Source: Gimesia chilikensis (GTDB lineage: Bacteria > Planctomycetota > Planctomycetia > Planctomycetales > Planctomycetaceae). From it: a stretch of 64,000 nt of DNA. Numbering within the stretch: the stretch's first letter is position 1; every line of letters begins with the position of its first letter. The position numbers were made by a program, and so were the translations under genes. The notes under the pieces were generated by a model. It was not told the DNA's origin. It ran no database searches and was given only the letters and a program-made list of their open reading frames with translations. The stretch spans positions 124,001 through 188,000 of the forward strand of contig NZ_VTSR01000002.1 of NCBI RefSeq assembly GCF_008329715.1, given 5' to 3'. Shown here piece after piece: positions 25,075 through 33,647 of the stretch.

Positions 25075-26157
25075 ATGTCGAATACCGAATTCACTGCAGC
25101 AAACCTGCAGAAAAGTCTGACCGATCTGAAAGATCCCGTTTTTGGTAAGTCCCTGACGGAAAGTGGTCTGTTAAAGTCAGTCCAGCCAGGTGACAGCGGA
25201 AAGGTAACGGTTCGGATTGAATTACTCGTGCCGTCCTATCCACTACAATCAGAACTGACTGAGTCGATCAGCGGCACCATTCAGAAAGCCTTCCCCGAAT
25301 GTCAGTCTGTGAATGTGGAATACTCCACGAACATCAGGGGCAAACAGTCGGGCGGTCGCCTGGGGCTGAAGGTGAAGAATGTCATCGCCGTCGGAGCGGG
25401 CAAAGGGGGCGTCGGCAAAAGCACGGTTGCAGCCAGCCTGGCTTATGGGTTGAAGCAGTTTGGTGCTAAAGTCGGTCTGGTGGATGCGGACGTCTACGGC
25501 CCCAGTATTCCCCATCTGGTAGGAACCAGTGAAAAACCGATGGCGCAGGAGTTTCAGGGAAGAGACGGTCAGACACTCACACGAATCATTCCGGTGGAAG
25601 CGGACGGACTGAAAGTCATGTCGATGGCCTTTTTCGTCGAACCGGATCAGGCTGTGATCTGGCGGGGCCCAATGCTGCACAAGGCAATCACCCAGTTTCT
25701 CCAGGACACGGAATGGGGAGAACTCGATTATCTGATTATTGATATGCCGCCGGGAACCGGTGATGTTTCCTTAACATTGTCTCAGTTGCTGGAACTGGCG
25801 GGGGCTGTCGTCGTCTGTACTCCGCAGCAGGTTGCTCTGCTGGATGCTGTTAAAGCAGTGCAGATGTTCCGGCAGGTTAAAATCCCCGTTCTGGGAATTG
25901 TCGAGAATATGTCGGGCGAAATCTTCGGACGGGGCGGTGCCAAAGCCCGTGGGGAAGAATTGCAGATTCCCTTCCTGGGCGAGATTCCGATGAACGCCGA
26001 GATTCGGGAAAAATCGGATGCCGGCCAGATTTCACATCTCTTGACCGAAGAATTGGCTTCCACGGAAGCATTGCTCAAAGTGGCCGAAGCGACTGCCATC
26101 GAAATTGCCCGCGAACTGCTGGAAAATCCAACCAAGCCTGCCATGGAGATTCTCTGA
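25075..26157 (+). CDS. mrp: Mrp/ApbC-type P-loop Fe-S carrier ATPase
   Basis: Cytoplasmic Mrp/NBP35-family ATPase of 360 residues that carries Fe-S clusters to target proteins. Residues 1-90 are a MIP18 (DUF59) domain. The deviant Walker A is GKGGVGKST (109-117), followed by VDADVYGPSIPHLVG and DYLIIDMPPGTGDVSLTLSQ. The CPxC cluster-bridging motif normally found after ENMS is missing: the text goes straight from ENMSGEIFGRGG. AGGAAAG lies upstream of the ATG. sufE follows after 100 bases, fitting a Fe-S role. Confidence 0.93.
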   Translation: MSNTEFTAANLQKSLTDLKDPVFGKSLTESGLLKSVQPGDSGKVTVRIELLVPSYPLQSELTESISGTIQKAFPECQSVNVEYSTNIRGKQSGGRLGLKVKNVIAVGAGKGGVGKSTVAASLAYGLKQFGAKVGLVDADVYGPSIPHLVGTSEKPMAQEFQGRDGQTLTRIIPVEADGLKVMSMAFFVEPDQAVIWRGPMLHKAITQFLQDTEWGELDYLIIDMPPGTGDVSLTLSQLLELAGAVVVCTPQQVALLDAVKAVQMFRQVKIPVLGIVENMSGEIFGRGGAKARGEELQIPFLGEIPMNAEIREKSDAGQISHLLTEELASTEALLKVAEATAIEIARELLENPTKPAMEIL

Positions 26158-26257
26158 TTCCGCGTGATCGCAAACCGTGTTCTTCAGCCGCAGCGTTCTG
26201 AACTACATATTCACCCTGTGATATTATAGTATAGAATGAGAGAGAGTATTGAATCCG

Positions 26258-26734
26258 ATGTCTGACAGACAGAATTCAGCCGTACAGAATACCGAAATGA
26301 ATGAGAAAATAATCACCATTGATGAGTTGCTCGAGGAATTTGATTTTCTCGGTGACTGGGAAGAGCGTTGCGACTTTCTGATCGATCTCGGTTTTGAACT
26401 TCCGCCGATGCCCGACACTGAGAAAACGGAAGCCAACCGCGTGCACGGCTGTCAGAGTATGGTCTGGTTGACGACGGACCTGCAGGAATCCGAAGGCCGC
26501 AAGGTGTTACGAATCAATGCAGACAGCGATGCCCTGATCGTTAAAGGTCTGATTGCGGTTCTGCTGGCGATCTATCAGAACCGGACGCCTGAGGAAGTGC
26601 TTAAGATCGATGTGAAAGATTATTTCTCCCGTCTGCAACTGGATAAATATCTCAGCACACAGCGCAAAAACGGGTTGATGGGCATGGTCGAACGGGTTCA
26701 ACAGGAAGCCCGTGTGCTCGCGGAGCAGAACTAA
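26258..26734 (+). CDS. sufE: SufE sulfur-acceptor protein
   Basis: SufE family protein of 158 residues that accepts persulfide sulfur from SufS. The frame opens with a TTG at 26249; the ATG at 26258 is preferred, with GAGAGAG about ten bases upstream. The active cysteine is C65 in RVHGCQSMVWL. DWEERCDFLIDLGFELPPMP and AIYQNRTPEEVLKIDV match the family. It follows mrp on the same strand and would work with the sufS at 17738-18973. Confidence 0.95.
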   Translation: MSDRQNSAVQNTEMNEKIITIDELLEEFDFLGDWEERCDFLIDLGFELPPMPDTEKTEANRVHGCQSMVWLTTDLQESEGRKVLRINADSDALIVKGLIAVLLAIYQNRTPEEVLKIDVKDYFSRLQLDKYLSTQRKNGLMGMVERVQQEARVLAEQN

Positions 26735-26775
26735 GACGCTACCACCCAGGTCTGCCGCTGATGTCAGCGAACTGT

Positions 26776-28203
26776 CTACTTTTGTGGCGGGAGTTCCAGT
26801 TTTTCAAAGCGGAGCTCAATCGGTGCTGCAGTGATCAGCGTCGGTGCCAGGTAAGTAAACTGATCGGGACGCGCAGTCGCCGGCAGTCCTGTGAAACGAT
26901 AGAGCACGCCAATTTTTCCTGTGCTCTCAAGAGTCGTCTGTGAGGAACCTTCGAGCCAGAATTTTTTCCCCCGCGCATCCTCCAGATAGGCCCGGTTGTG
27001 GTAAATCCAGGTGCGATGCGACTCAAACGCAGGCCCGCCATAATCGTAGCTCAGGGCGATTCGTACATTGAGATCCTGACTGTCGGGCAACTGCTTTCGC
27101 TCGACGTCGACGAGTTCGACCGATACATTGCCCCGTCGACGGACTGCTCCCTGAGAAGTGGAGAGATCGCGAAACGTAATCGGCAGGGTTTCTGCAGCCA
27201 GTTCCATCTCCAGGTTACCATGCACGCGTACCGCCTGTGGAAGTTTTCCCCGCTTCAGAATCCACTGCATCGTAATGTTCAGATTTTTGCCCCCCTCTCC
27301 CAGCGGGAGTTCATATTTCGCGCCGGGATTAAAAGGAGGCAGCCTGGTTCCCGTCGTTCCCGCTGCTTGCAGCCTGCGAGCGGCATAACTCAAAAACAGT
27401 GGTCGTAAACGGGGCTCGACCTGAATGCGAAATGTGATGCGGAGCAGATCCTGGTTCTCACTCCCTGCCAGAGGACGCGTCAGCAGGCGTTCTGCTGTAA
27501 TCCGGAAGGGTCCATCATAACAGACTGCGGGATCAGAGGCGGTCTTGGATTCTGATGAGGCACGCGGTTCGAAGTGGATTTGATCACGAGGACCATTAAT
27601 CTGATAGGTTACCGGCACCTTGTGAGTTACTTCATCAACGGCTTGCCAGAACGGTGTCGCGATAAAACGAACATCAATCTGCTGCTTCAGCTGTGGTTCG
27701 GATAACCGGGTCCAGTCCAGCTGATTATCCGTCTGTTTCATGATCGTCTGCAGGATCTGTTGTAATGAATAATGCCCCTCTAGATTAACCTGGGAGGCTT
27801 TGATTGATTCCCGGGCCGCCTGTTTCTCGATCTGCAGGCGAATCCGTTGTAGCGCCTCGCGTACGGATGGGCTGGCGACCAGTTCGGGAGCCGGGAGCAG
27901 GTTCAATACCGGCTTGCCCAATTCAACCATCGTCAGTTCGGCCCGCTGTCGCACCATTCGCTGATTATCATCCAGCTGTCGAATCAGTTCTTCTACCTGT
28001 TTTCTGTTTGTGGCTTGTTGTTCGCTGGCAGGAGACTCTGGTGGGGCAGACAGTGTGACAGACGTCAGACTCAATACAGCAAGCAGGCATAAACCATTAA
28101 TCTGGAAGTTGGTCGTGCAGGAACGGTACACGGGGCTGCTTTCTATATAAGGACAAGAGTCGAAGAGATCGTAATAGTCATAAACGCATTGGCTACTCTT
28201 CAT
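26776..28203 (-). CDS. Exported protein with HEAT-like and STN-like segments
   Basis: No named family recognised; 475 residues. A hydrophobic segment (INGLCLLAVLSLTSVTLSA, about 35-53) follows a 30-residue Cys/Tyr-rich leader, so the true start may be downstream, though no better Met is present. Residues 65-130 look HEAT-like (VRQRAELTMVELGKPVL). Residues ~145-210 resemble a secretin/TonB short N-terminal (STN) domain (SLQQILQTIMKQTDNQLDW, then ATPFWQAVDEVTHKVPVTY). The C-terminal half is beta-rich. It converges with sufE across 41 bases. Periplasmic location is inferred. Confidence 0.78.
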   Translation of the reverse strand: MKSSQCVYDYYDLFDSCPYIESSPVYRSCTTNFQINGLCLLAVLSLTSVTLSAPPESPASEQQATNRKQVEELIRQLDDNQRMVRQRAELTMVELGKPVLNLLPAPELVASPSVREALQRIRLQIEKQAARESIKASQVNLEGHYSLQQILQTIMKQTDNQLDWTRLSEPQLKQQIDVRFIATPFWQAVDEVTHKVPVTYQINGPRDQIHFEPRASSESKTASDPAVCYDGPFRITAERLLTRPLAGSENQDLLRITFRIQVEPRLRPLFLSYAARRLQAAGTTGTRLPPFNPGAKYELPLGEGGKNLNITMQWILKRGKLPQAVRVHGNLEMELAAETLPITFRDLSTSQGAVRRRGNVSVELVDVERKQLPDSQDLNVRIALSYDYGGPAFESHRTWIYHNRAYLEDARGKKFWLEGSSQTTLESTGKIGVLYRFTGLPATARPDQFTYLAPTLITAAPIELRFEKLELPPQK

Positions 28204-28336
28204 TGTAACTGTTGGTCGGATGGTGAAAATGCCGGAAATCGAGATTCACCAGAACGAGTATCAGTTAAAACCGGTACCTTCCTTGCAGTTTGACAGCAAA
28301 TTTGTACTCACAGTCGCCGATGTTGATTTTTCGCAG

Positions 28337-28353
28337 CCTGTCCGCCAGACAGG
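28337..28353 (+). promoter_or_regulatory. Small dyad next to a -10-like box upstream of the gluzincin gene
   Basis: CCTGTC (28337-28342) pairs with GACAGG (28348-28353), and TATACT follows directly at 28357-28362. The dyad could be an operator overlapping the promoter of the 28425 gene. Only one example is seen. Confidence 0.3.
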
Positions 28354-28424
28354 TATTATACTTTCAACAGGACGTTACTCATCACTCCCCCCGCCAGCCT
28401 GTCGTCTGACTTAAGGCCCGATTA

Positions 28425-29615
28425 ATGTCAACCTGCCTGCAATCATTCCTGTTCTGTCTCAGAGGCGTCAGTCTCTTCTGCCTGCTGGCAGTACCTGTCT
28501 GCGCCAAACCTCCTTCCCTGATCGAACTTAAGACCGAAGACCAGGTATTCACCGGAAAATCTCTGATTCATGACCACGATGTGAGCTGGATGGTCGATCA
28601 GACGGGCATGTTGTCAGAAGTTCCTTTGAAAAAAGTAACCTCGTTCCGCAGGGTATCATCCGAGTTTCAAACGCTTTCTCTTTCCGAGATGAAAAAACAA
28701 CTACAGGACGAATTCGGTCCCCTGTTTGAAGTCACGACGACCCGGCATTACCTGGTGTGTGCCCCACGCGGAAAAGCACGCGCCTATGCTAACGTGTTTG
28801 AAGAGCTATATCAGTCGTTCAGTCATTACTTCGCCTTGCGTGGCTACCAGGTGAAAACTCCTGAATTCATGATGGTGGCGGTGATCTTTCCGGATCAGCA
28901 GCAGTTCTTCGAATACTGTCGCAAAGATGGTGTCCGCGCTGGTCAGGGTTTACTGGGTTACTATCACCCTTATACAAACCGGACGGCGCTGTTCGACCAG
29001 AGTGCAGCTCCCACAGTCGGAGAACTGGAACAGACGCAGAGCGGCACACAACTCACGTATTCCCGAATCTCAAACAGCGGCAAGAATCTGACCGAGGCAC
29101 TACGGGATACCATGATCCATGAAGCGACGCATCAGCTTGCCTTCAATACCGGTCTTCACTCGCGAATTGGCGATAATCCCCGCTGGGTTGTAGAAGGCCT
29201 GGCGACTACTTTCGAGTCCGACGAGCTCCGTTCCCATACGGGAGGCAAAGCGGACTCCACTTCCCGCATCAACCGCGATCGGCTGATCTGGTTCATGAAT
29301 TATTCCCGGAGCCGACGCAAACAGGATTCCCTGCGTTCCTTCATCCGGGAAGATAAGTTATTTAAAACTTCGACACTGGATGCGTACGCTGAATCCTGGG
29401 CACTCACCTTTTTTTTGGTGGAAACACAACCGGCCCGCTATGCACGCTACCTGAAACAGGTTGCCCAGCGCGATCCACTTAAACCGTATACCGCAGATGC
29501 ACGGGAGCGGGATTTTCAGCAGGCGTTTAAAACGAATCTGCGTTCACTCGAAGTCGACTACTTAAAATTTATGGACCAACTCGCAGAGAGCCTGGTCAAA
29601 CAGAGTCATCCCTGA
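28425..29615 (+). CDS. Exported DUF1570 / peptidase MA-like protein
   Basis: Secreted protein of 396 residues with a signal peptide (FCLLAVPVCA, cut near 27). Its C-terminal half is a DUF1570-type metallopeptidase-like domain: MIHEATHQLAF gives an HExxH site (H232, E233, H236), and RWVVEGLATTFES supplies E257 as third ligand. SWALTFFLVETQPARYARYL matches the family's helical end. Protease activity is inferred, not shown. It converges with the MreB-like gene across 12 bases. Confidence 0.88.
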   Translation: MSTCLQSFLFCLRGVSLFCLLAVPVCAKPPSLIELKTEDQVFTGKSLIHDHDVSWMVDQTGMLSEVPLKKVTSFRRVSSEFQTLSLSEMKKQLQDEFGPLFEVTTTRHYLVCAPRGKARAYANVFEELYQSFSHYFALRGYQVKTPEFMMVAVIFPDQQQFFEYCRKDGVRAGQGLLGYYHPYTNRTALFDQSAAPTVGELEQTQSGTQLTYSRISNSGKNLTEALRDTMIHEATHQLAFNTGLHSRIGDNPRWVVEGLATTFESDELRSHTGGKADSTSRINRDRLIWFMNYSRSRRKQDSLRSFIREDKLFKTSTLDAYAESWALTFFLVETQPARYARYLKQVAQRDPLKPYTADARERDFQQAFKTNLRSLEVDYLKFMDQLAESLVKQSHP

Positions 29616-29627
29616 TTCTCGTCTCAA

Positions 29628-30650
29628 TCAGGCAGCCTGGGCGGAAGATTCTTCTTCCATCGCGGCGATAACCAGTGCGCCACGGATAATTGCATCAGCG
29701 GCATCCGGAATACAGACGACCTGTTGCGAGTCGAACTGAATCTCACGGCTGTTTAAATGCTGAGCCAGTAATTCTCCCAGTCCGTTAACCGTAGCCAGTT
29801 CGCCCAGGTAGATCACGGGCAGTGTGGCCAGTGTGGACGTGTAGGCCTGAATGGATTCCATCTGGGAAACGAACTGATCCAGCAGACTGTCGAGCAGGCT
29901 GTCGTACCAGCTGGAGATGGCAGACGGGCTGGAGAGGTAGGGGCTCAGACTGACTTCCGGGCTGAGACGTTTATCTCGGGCACCTGCCAGATCAGGAACC
30001 ATTTCTCCATCCGGATTCCTGGTCAGCAGCTTGTAGGCATGGGCCAGTTGTTCGTCCATCCATTCACTGCCATACGGGGTCGACTGACGCGCCACGACAC
30101 GGCTTTGATGGATCAGCCCAATCTCGGAGTGTGAGTGTCCCAGATAAACGACATATCCCGAGAATCGCGAGGCGGCTGGCAGCGAAGACAACCCTGCAGC
30201 CAGGGTGATCGTCGTCGCGAATGGTTTATAACCCTGCAGGGCGATTAACTGAGACACCAGTTTCGATAACGCTGATGTAGACGTCGATCCCGGCGTGATG
30301 AAAGCACAGTGCTCCCCGGTTGTCCGAGACCGCGGCAGTACTGACTGAATCAACGTAGAGAGTAATTGACGATGAACGGGATCGTTCAGCACCAGTTCTC
30401 CCTGTTCGATCAGAGGCAGCAGCTCAAGATTGGAGAAACGAGAGATCTTTCCCGCCTGCTCCCCGGGGATGATTAGAGTCCCTTCTGAAAACAGGAAGGG
30501 TACGGACAGACGTTGCAGCAACTGGCGGTTCTCGTTGCAATCATCCATGACGGCATAAGCCGTATCGATGGAACGCCGCGTCAGCTTAAACTGTTCATTG
30601 TTTTGTAAGGTTCGCAGGCAGATCGAGCCTGTCAGTAAGGCACTACTCAT
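29628..30650 (-). CDS. Degenerate MreB/actin-like (ASKHA) protein
   Basis: Protein of 340 residues whose layout follows MreB/FtsA-type ATPases, but with worn nucleotide motifs. GYVVYLGHSHSEIGLI (165-180) sits where MreB has VVDIGGGTTEVAVI (phosphate 2), followed by RVVARQSTPYGSEWMDEQL like the MreB VVSRSIRVGGDEMDEAI. PVIYLGELATVNGLGELL (279-296) fits the adenosine motif. The phosphate-1 DxGT motif at the N-terminus is not recognisable (GSICLRTLQNN). ATP binding is therefore uncertain. Its start overlaps the stop of the upstream membrane-protein gene by four bases, so the two are translationally coupled. Confidence 0.72.
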   Translation of the reverse strand: MSSALLTGSICLRTLQNNEQFKLTRRSIDTAYAVMDDCNENRQLLQRLSVPFLFSEGTLIIPGEQAGKISRFSNLELLPLIEQGELVLNDPVHRQLLSTLIQSVLPRSRTTGEHCAFITPGSTSTSALSKLVSQLIALQGYKPFATTITLAAGLSSLPAASRFSGYVVYLGHSHSEIGLIHQSRVVARQSTPYGSEWMDEQLAHAYKLLTRNPDGEMVPDLAGARDKRLSPEVSLSPYLSSPSAISSWYDSLLDSLLDQFVSQMESIQAYTSTLATLPVIYLGELATVNGLGELLAQHLNSREIQFDSQQVVCIPDAADAIIRGALVIAAMEEESSAQAA

Positions 30651-32479
30651 TTGGGCATGACTCCCTGTACGGCCTGAAGAACCCGATCAAGAATACTGCT
30701 CTGCTCTGTTTTCTTCTCTGAACCTGCTGGAGTTTTTCCTGGGGCACCTGTATGAGGACGGGGTGGTGCCGCAGGAACTTCGTTGTCTTTGTTATTCCCG
30801 GGATGAGAACGATCAAAGCGGAACGTCGGTGCTTTCAGTTTTTTCTCATCTGTTTTGCGCACAGGATCCGGCACCGGCGGTGGAGATGTGTCGTGGCCTG
30901 CTGCCACTTTCGTATCCGGCGTTTTCTGTTTCAGGAAATGCGGACCTTTGAGAGCTTCGGCCTGATCGATGCGTCCTTTTTTACTTTGATGACGTCCGTA
31001 GATTAATGTCTGTGTCGGAATCTGAGGCGTTTCATCAATCACGGGAATCTGCTTCTCCAGAATCTGCTCCAGCAATGACTTTTCGGGCAGGGGAGGCAGT
31101 TCGTCCCAGTTGGTGATGATCGCCGCCGGTTCCGATGATGTCTGTTCCTTTACTTCCTGTTTCACAGATACCTGTTCTTCTTCGGAAACTTCTGATTCGA
31201 GCTCAGTCTGCTCTGAGTGTTCCTGGGGGAAGACCGGTTTCTTTCGCAGGTATTTCCAGAGAGCGAATGCGACTCCGGCCAGCAGCAGAAATCCGGTTCC
31301 CGGCGGCCAGAAGCCAGCTTCGTCTTCATCATATTCGATTTCCGATTTCGGAAGCTCATCGTCGAGCAGAGTCTGTACGTCATCTTTGGGAGCTTCAGGA
31401 GCCCGGCCCAGGTCCAGATTGGGAACGGAAGAGCCAGCAGACTTCTGCTCAACCTCATCTGCATGATGATGTTCGGAATGAGACTCTTCTTTCTCTGAAG
31501 CAGCCCCCAGCGGATTCGGGATCGCAGCTAAAGTCGCTGAAGTCTGTTGCAACAGTGGACCATTGAGCTGCAGCGGTTTCTGTTCGGGTTCTTCAGTCTG
31601 CTGCTCTTGAGCAGGAGTTTCCTCTTCCGGATGAGTGACCTGACGAGGAGTTATGGAAGCTTCCTGATCCAGAGGAGTCGCGTTACGGAAACGTGAATCG
31701 TTGGCAGAGATCGAACTTGGAGCAGATGTCTGCCGATGGAGACGAGCCCCGGCTGCAGCAGAATTTTGTAATGGTCGCGGCGTCGGTAAAGAGCGGGGGA
31801 CCAGCGAAAGATTCATCGATTGAGGTGCACCCAGAACCAGTACCGTACCCGATTCGAAGCGGGTGGTCAGCTTTCTGGTTTTGAATTGCGCCTGTGCCCG
31901 ACGACGTTCGGGGGGAATAATTTTGATGGATTCTGACATCGCTGCATACTGCTCGACCGGCTGTCGCAGACAACGCAAGATGCTGGCCAGATCAGCGATT
32001 TCGGCAGGTACCCCAAACACAATCGGGTAGTCGCGTAAATTCAGAATGGCAATCTGAACCAGGCCTCGTGAAGCAGATGATTGTGACGTTTCTGAACCCG
32101 TGTTGTCTTCGATCAGATTCGCAGATGATTTCACGGCGATCAAAACATCACCCTGCATCAGAGGCAGATCCATCTCTGGTGAATAGAAGATTTCCTGGCT
32201 GATGCGGCCGCCACGAACAATGCGAATCAATCCTGATGCCTGGGGTGTCATTCCCCCTGCACCGGTGATGACCGCGTTCATGTTCAGTTCAGAACTGTTG
32301 ACTTCATAAGCAGCACACCGGTTGAATTCGCCCAACAGCCCGATCACGGCTTTCTGCTGCGTGGGGGACTCGGTCAATTCCAGATTGCGAAAGACGGTCT
32401 GCGCACGAGTGACGTTGCAGGCTCCTGATAGCAGAGCGAGCATCAAAGCTGCGAACAAAACCTTGTGCCAGCGGTACAT
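30647..32479 (-). CDS. Bitopic exported protein coupled to the MreB-like gene
   Basis: Unrecognised protein of about 610 residues. The ATG at 32479 is preferred over the upstream in-frame start because AAGGA lies before it and it begins a signal peptide (VLFAALMLALLSGACNVTRAQ). Residues 30-240 form a folded, probably periplasmic domain (LVQIAILNLRDYPIVFGVPAEIAD). A Pro/Glu-rich linker follows, then one membrane helix near 388-408 (GTGFLLLAGVAFALWKYLRKK), and then an acidic, Pro-rich, probably disordered cytoplasmic tail of ~200 residues. It overlaps the MreB-like gene by four bases. A link between envelope and a cytoplasmic actin-like partner is inferred from topology and coupling. Confidence 0.78.
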   Translation of the reverse strand: MYRWHKVLFAALMLALLSGACNVTRAQTVFRNLELTESPTQQKAVIGLLGEFNRCAAYEVNSSELNMNAVITGAGGMTPQASGLIRIVRGGRISQEIFYSPEMDLPLMQGDVLIAVKSSANLIEDNTGSETSQSSASRGLVQIAILNLRDYPIVFGVPAEIADLASILRCLRQPVEQYAAMSESIKIIPPERRRAQAQFKTRKLTTRFESGTVLVLGAPQSMNLSLVPRSLPTPRPLQNSAAAGARLHRQTSAPSSISANDSRFRNATPLDQEASITPRQVTHPEEETPAQEQQTEEPEQKPLQLNGPLLQQTSATLAAIPNPLGAASEKEESHSEHHHADEVEQKSAGSSVPNLDLGRAPEAPKDDVQTLLDDELPKSEIEYDEDEAGFWPPGTGFLLLAGVAFALWKYLRKKPVFPQEHSEQTELESEVSEEEQVSVKQEVKEQTSSEPAAIITNWDELPPLPEKSLLEQILEKQIPVIDETPQIPTQTLIYGRHQSKKGRIDQAEALKGPHFLKQKTPDTKVAAGHDTSPPPVPDPVRKTDEKKLKAPTFRFDRSHPGNNKDNEVPAAPPRPHTGAPGKTPAGSEKKTEQSSILDRVLQAVQGVMPK

Positions 32480-32874
32480 CCGGCGATCCTTACTGTCAGT
32501 GGGAGAGTCAGACGATACGGCAATGAAATGCGTAGAGAGAGCCGTACAATCATTAAAATCGGCATAAACTAACATGCGCCATCAGTCAAAATCCGGTTTT
32601 CCGGGGAAAACCACAAGATCAGAGGTCCTTGATGAATTCAATTAAGTATTGATTTATCAGTCACTTGAATCGATTCCCTGAATCAGGGATCACGACCTGT
32701 GATCTCAAAATGCCACCAATTTCGTGAGGGCTATTGATTCCAAGTCAATTCTGATATTGCTAGGATGAACCCGTGAGGAAAACGAAATTCAGATCCCTGG
32801 TTCCTGGTTTCGGACTTTGTGCTCATTCACGCTCTTTTCCAGGGTCATGCTGATTTGATGGGACCAGTCTGTTG
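32480..32874. other. Divergent intergenic region
   Basis: A 395-base gap between the bitopic-protein gene (minus) and the DtxR-family regulator (plus). Two overlapping dyads at 32675-32704 are listed separately. No gene is seen. Confidence 0.5.
32675..32704. promoter_or_regulatory. Two overlapping inverted repeats, possible operator
   Basis: TCCCTGA-A-TCAGGGA (32675-32689) is a perfect dyad with one central base. GATCAC (32688-32693) pairs with GTGATC (32699-32704). Lying between a metal regulator and a divergent operon, they are candidates for an operator, but no repeat elsewhere in the window supports this. Confidence 0.35.
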
Positions 32875-33555
32875 GTGAACGCAACTAGTTTAACAGTCGA
32901 GAATTATCTAAAAGCGATCCTGCAGATCAGTCTCCAGTCCGGTTCGGAATGGATCAGCACCGGAGAACTGGCCCGCTACATGGACGTTGCTCCCGGAACC
33001 GTCACCAGTATGCTCAAAACTCTGAAGCAGTCTAAGCTGGTGGAATATCGACCCTACGAAGGCGCCAGCCTGACTGAGGCCGGTAAGCATTCCGCGATTC
33101 GCGTCCTCAGACGACACCGTCTGATCGAACTGTTCCTGTTTCAGACATTGAAGCTGACCTGGGATCAGATTCATGCGGAAGCCGAAAACATGGAGCACGC
33201 GGTCAGCGACTTTCTCGTGGACCATATCGACGAATATCTGGGCTTCCCGGAAGCCGATCCGCATGGCGATCCTATTCCGTCGATCGACGGTCGGATGCGG
33301 CGGGCCTATCCGAACCTGACCACCCTCGCGGCGTGTCAACCTGGTACACACGTCAAGATCGTTCAGGTCACCGATCAGGAAACCGAGTTTTTACGTTTTC
33401 TCTCCCGCTCCGGGTTACAGCTCGGATCGCAGGGAGTCGTCAAAGAGAAAAACAGCGAGGCAGGAATTGTTGTCTCGGAATGGAACGGACAGACGCTCTC
33501 CATGGGAGTCCATGTTGCTGAGAACGTCAAAGTTGTTCCTGTGGAAGCAGCTTAA
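32875..33555 (+). CDS. DtxR/IdeR-type metal-dependent regulator
   Basis: Full-length DtxR-family regulator of 226 residues, unlike the short MntR at 13940. TTG at 32872 and GTG at 32875 are adjacent starts and there is no ATG; GTG is used. The winged helix is at residues 5-70 (TGELARYMDVAPGTVTSMLKTL). The metal-binding/dimerisation region contains RRHRLIELFLFQTL, AENMEHAVSDFLVDHIDEYLGFP and DPHGDPIP, the classic ligand motifs. A C-terminal FeoA/SH3-like domain spans about 145-225. It probably represses metal-uptake genes; none is adjacent. Confidence 0.9.
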   Translation: MNATSLTVENYLKAILQISLQSGSEWISTGELARYMDVAPGTVTSMLKTLKQSKLVEYRPYEGASLTEAGKHSAIRVLRRHRLIELFLFQTLKLTWDQIHAEAENMEHAVSDFLVDHIDEYLGFPEADPHGDPIPSIDGRMRRAYPNLTTLAACQPGTHVKIVQVTDQETEFLRFLSRSGLQLGSQGVVKEKNSEAGIVVSEWNGQTLSMGVHVAENVKVVPVEAA

Positions 33556-33647
33556 TTGGAATCAGGCTGCTGGTGCTAACAGAAACTGAGTGAACGACTG
33601 GCTGACACAGTTCAGGCCGGTTCACACTGCTGAAGAAAGAGAAGAAA

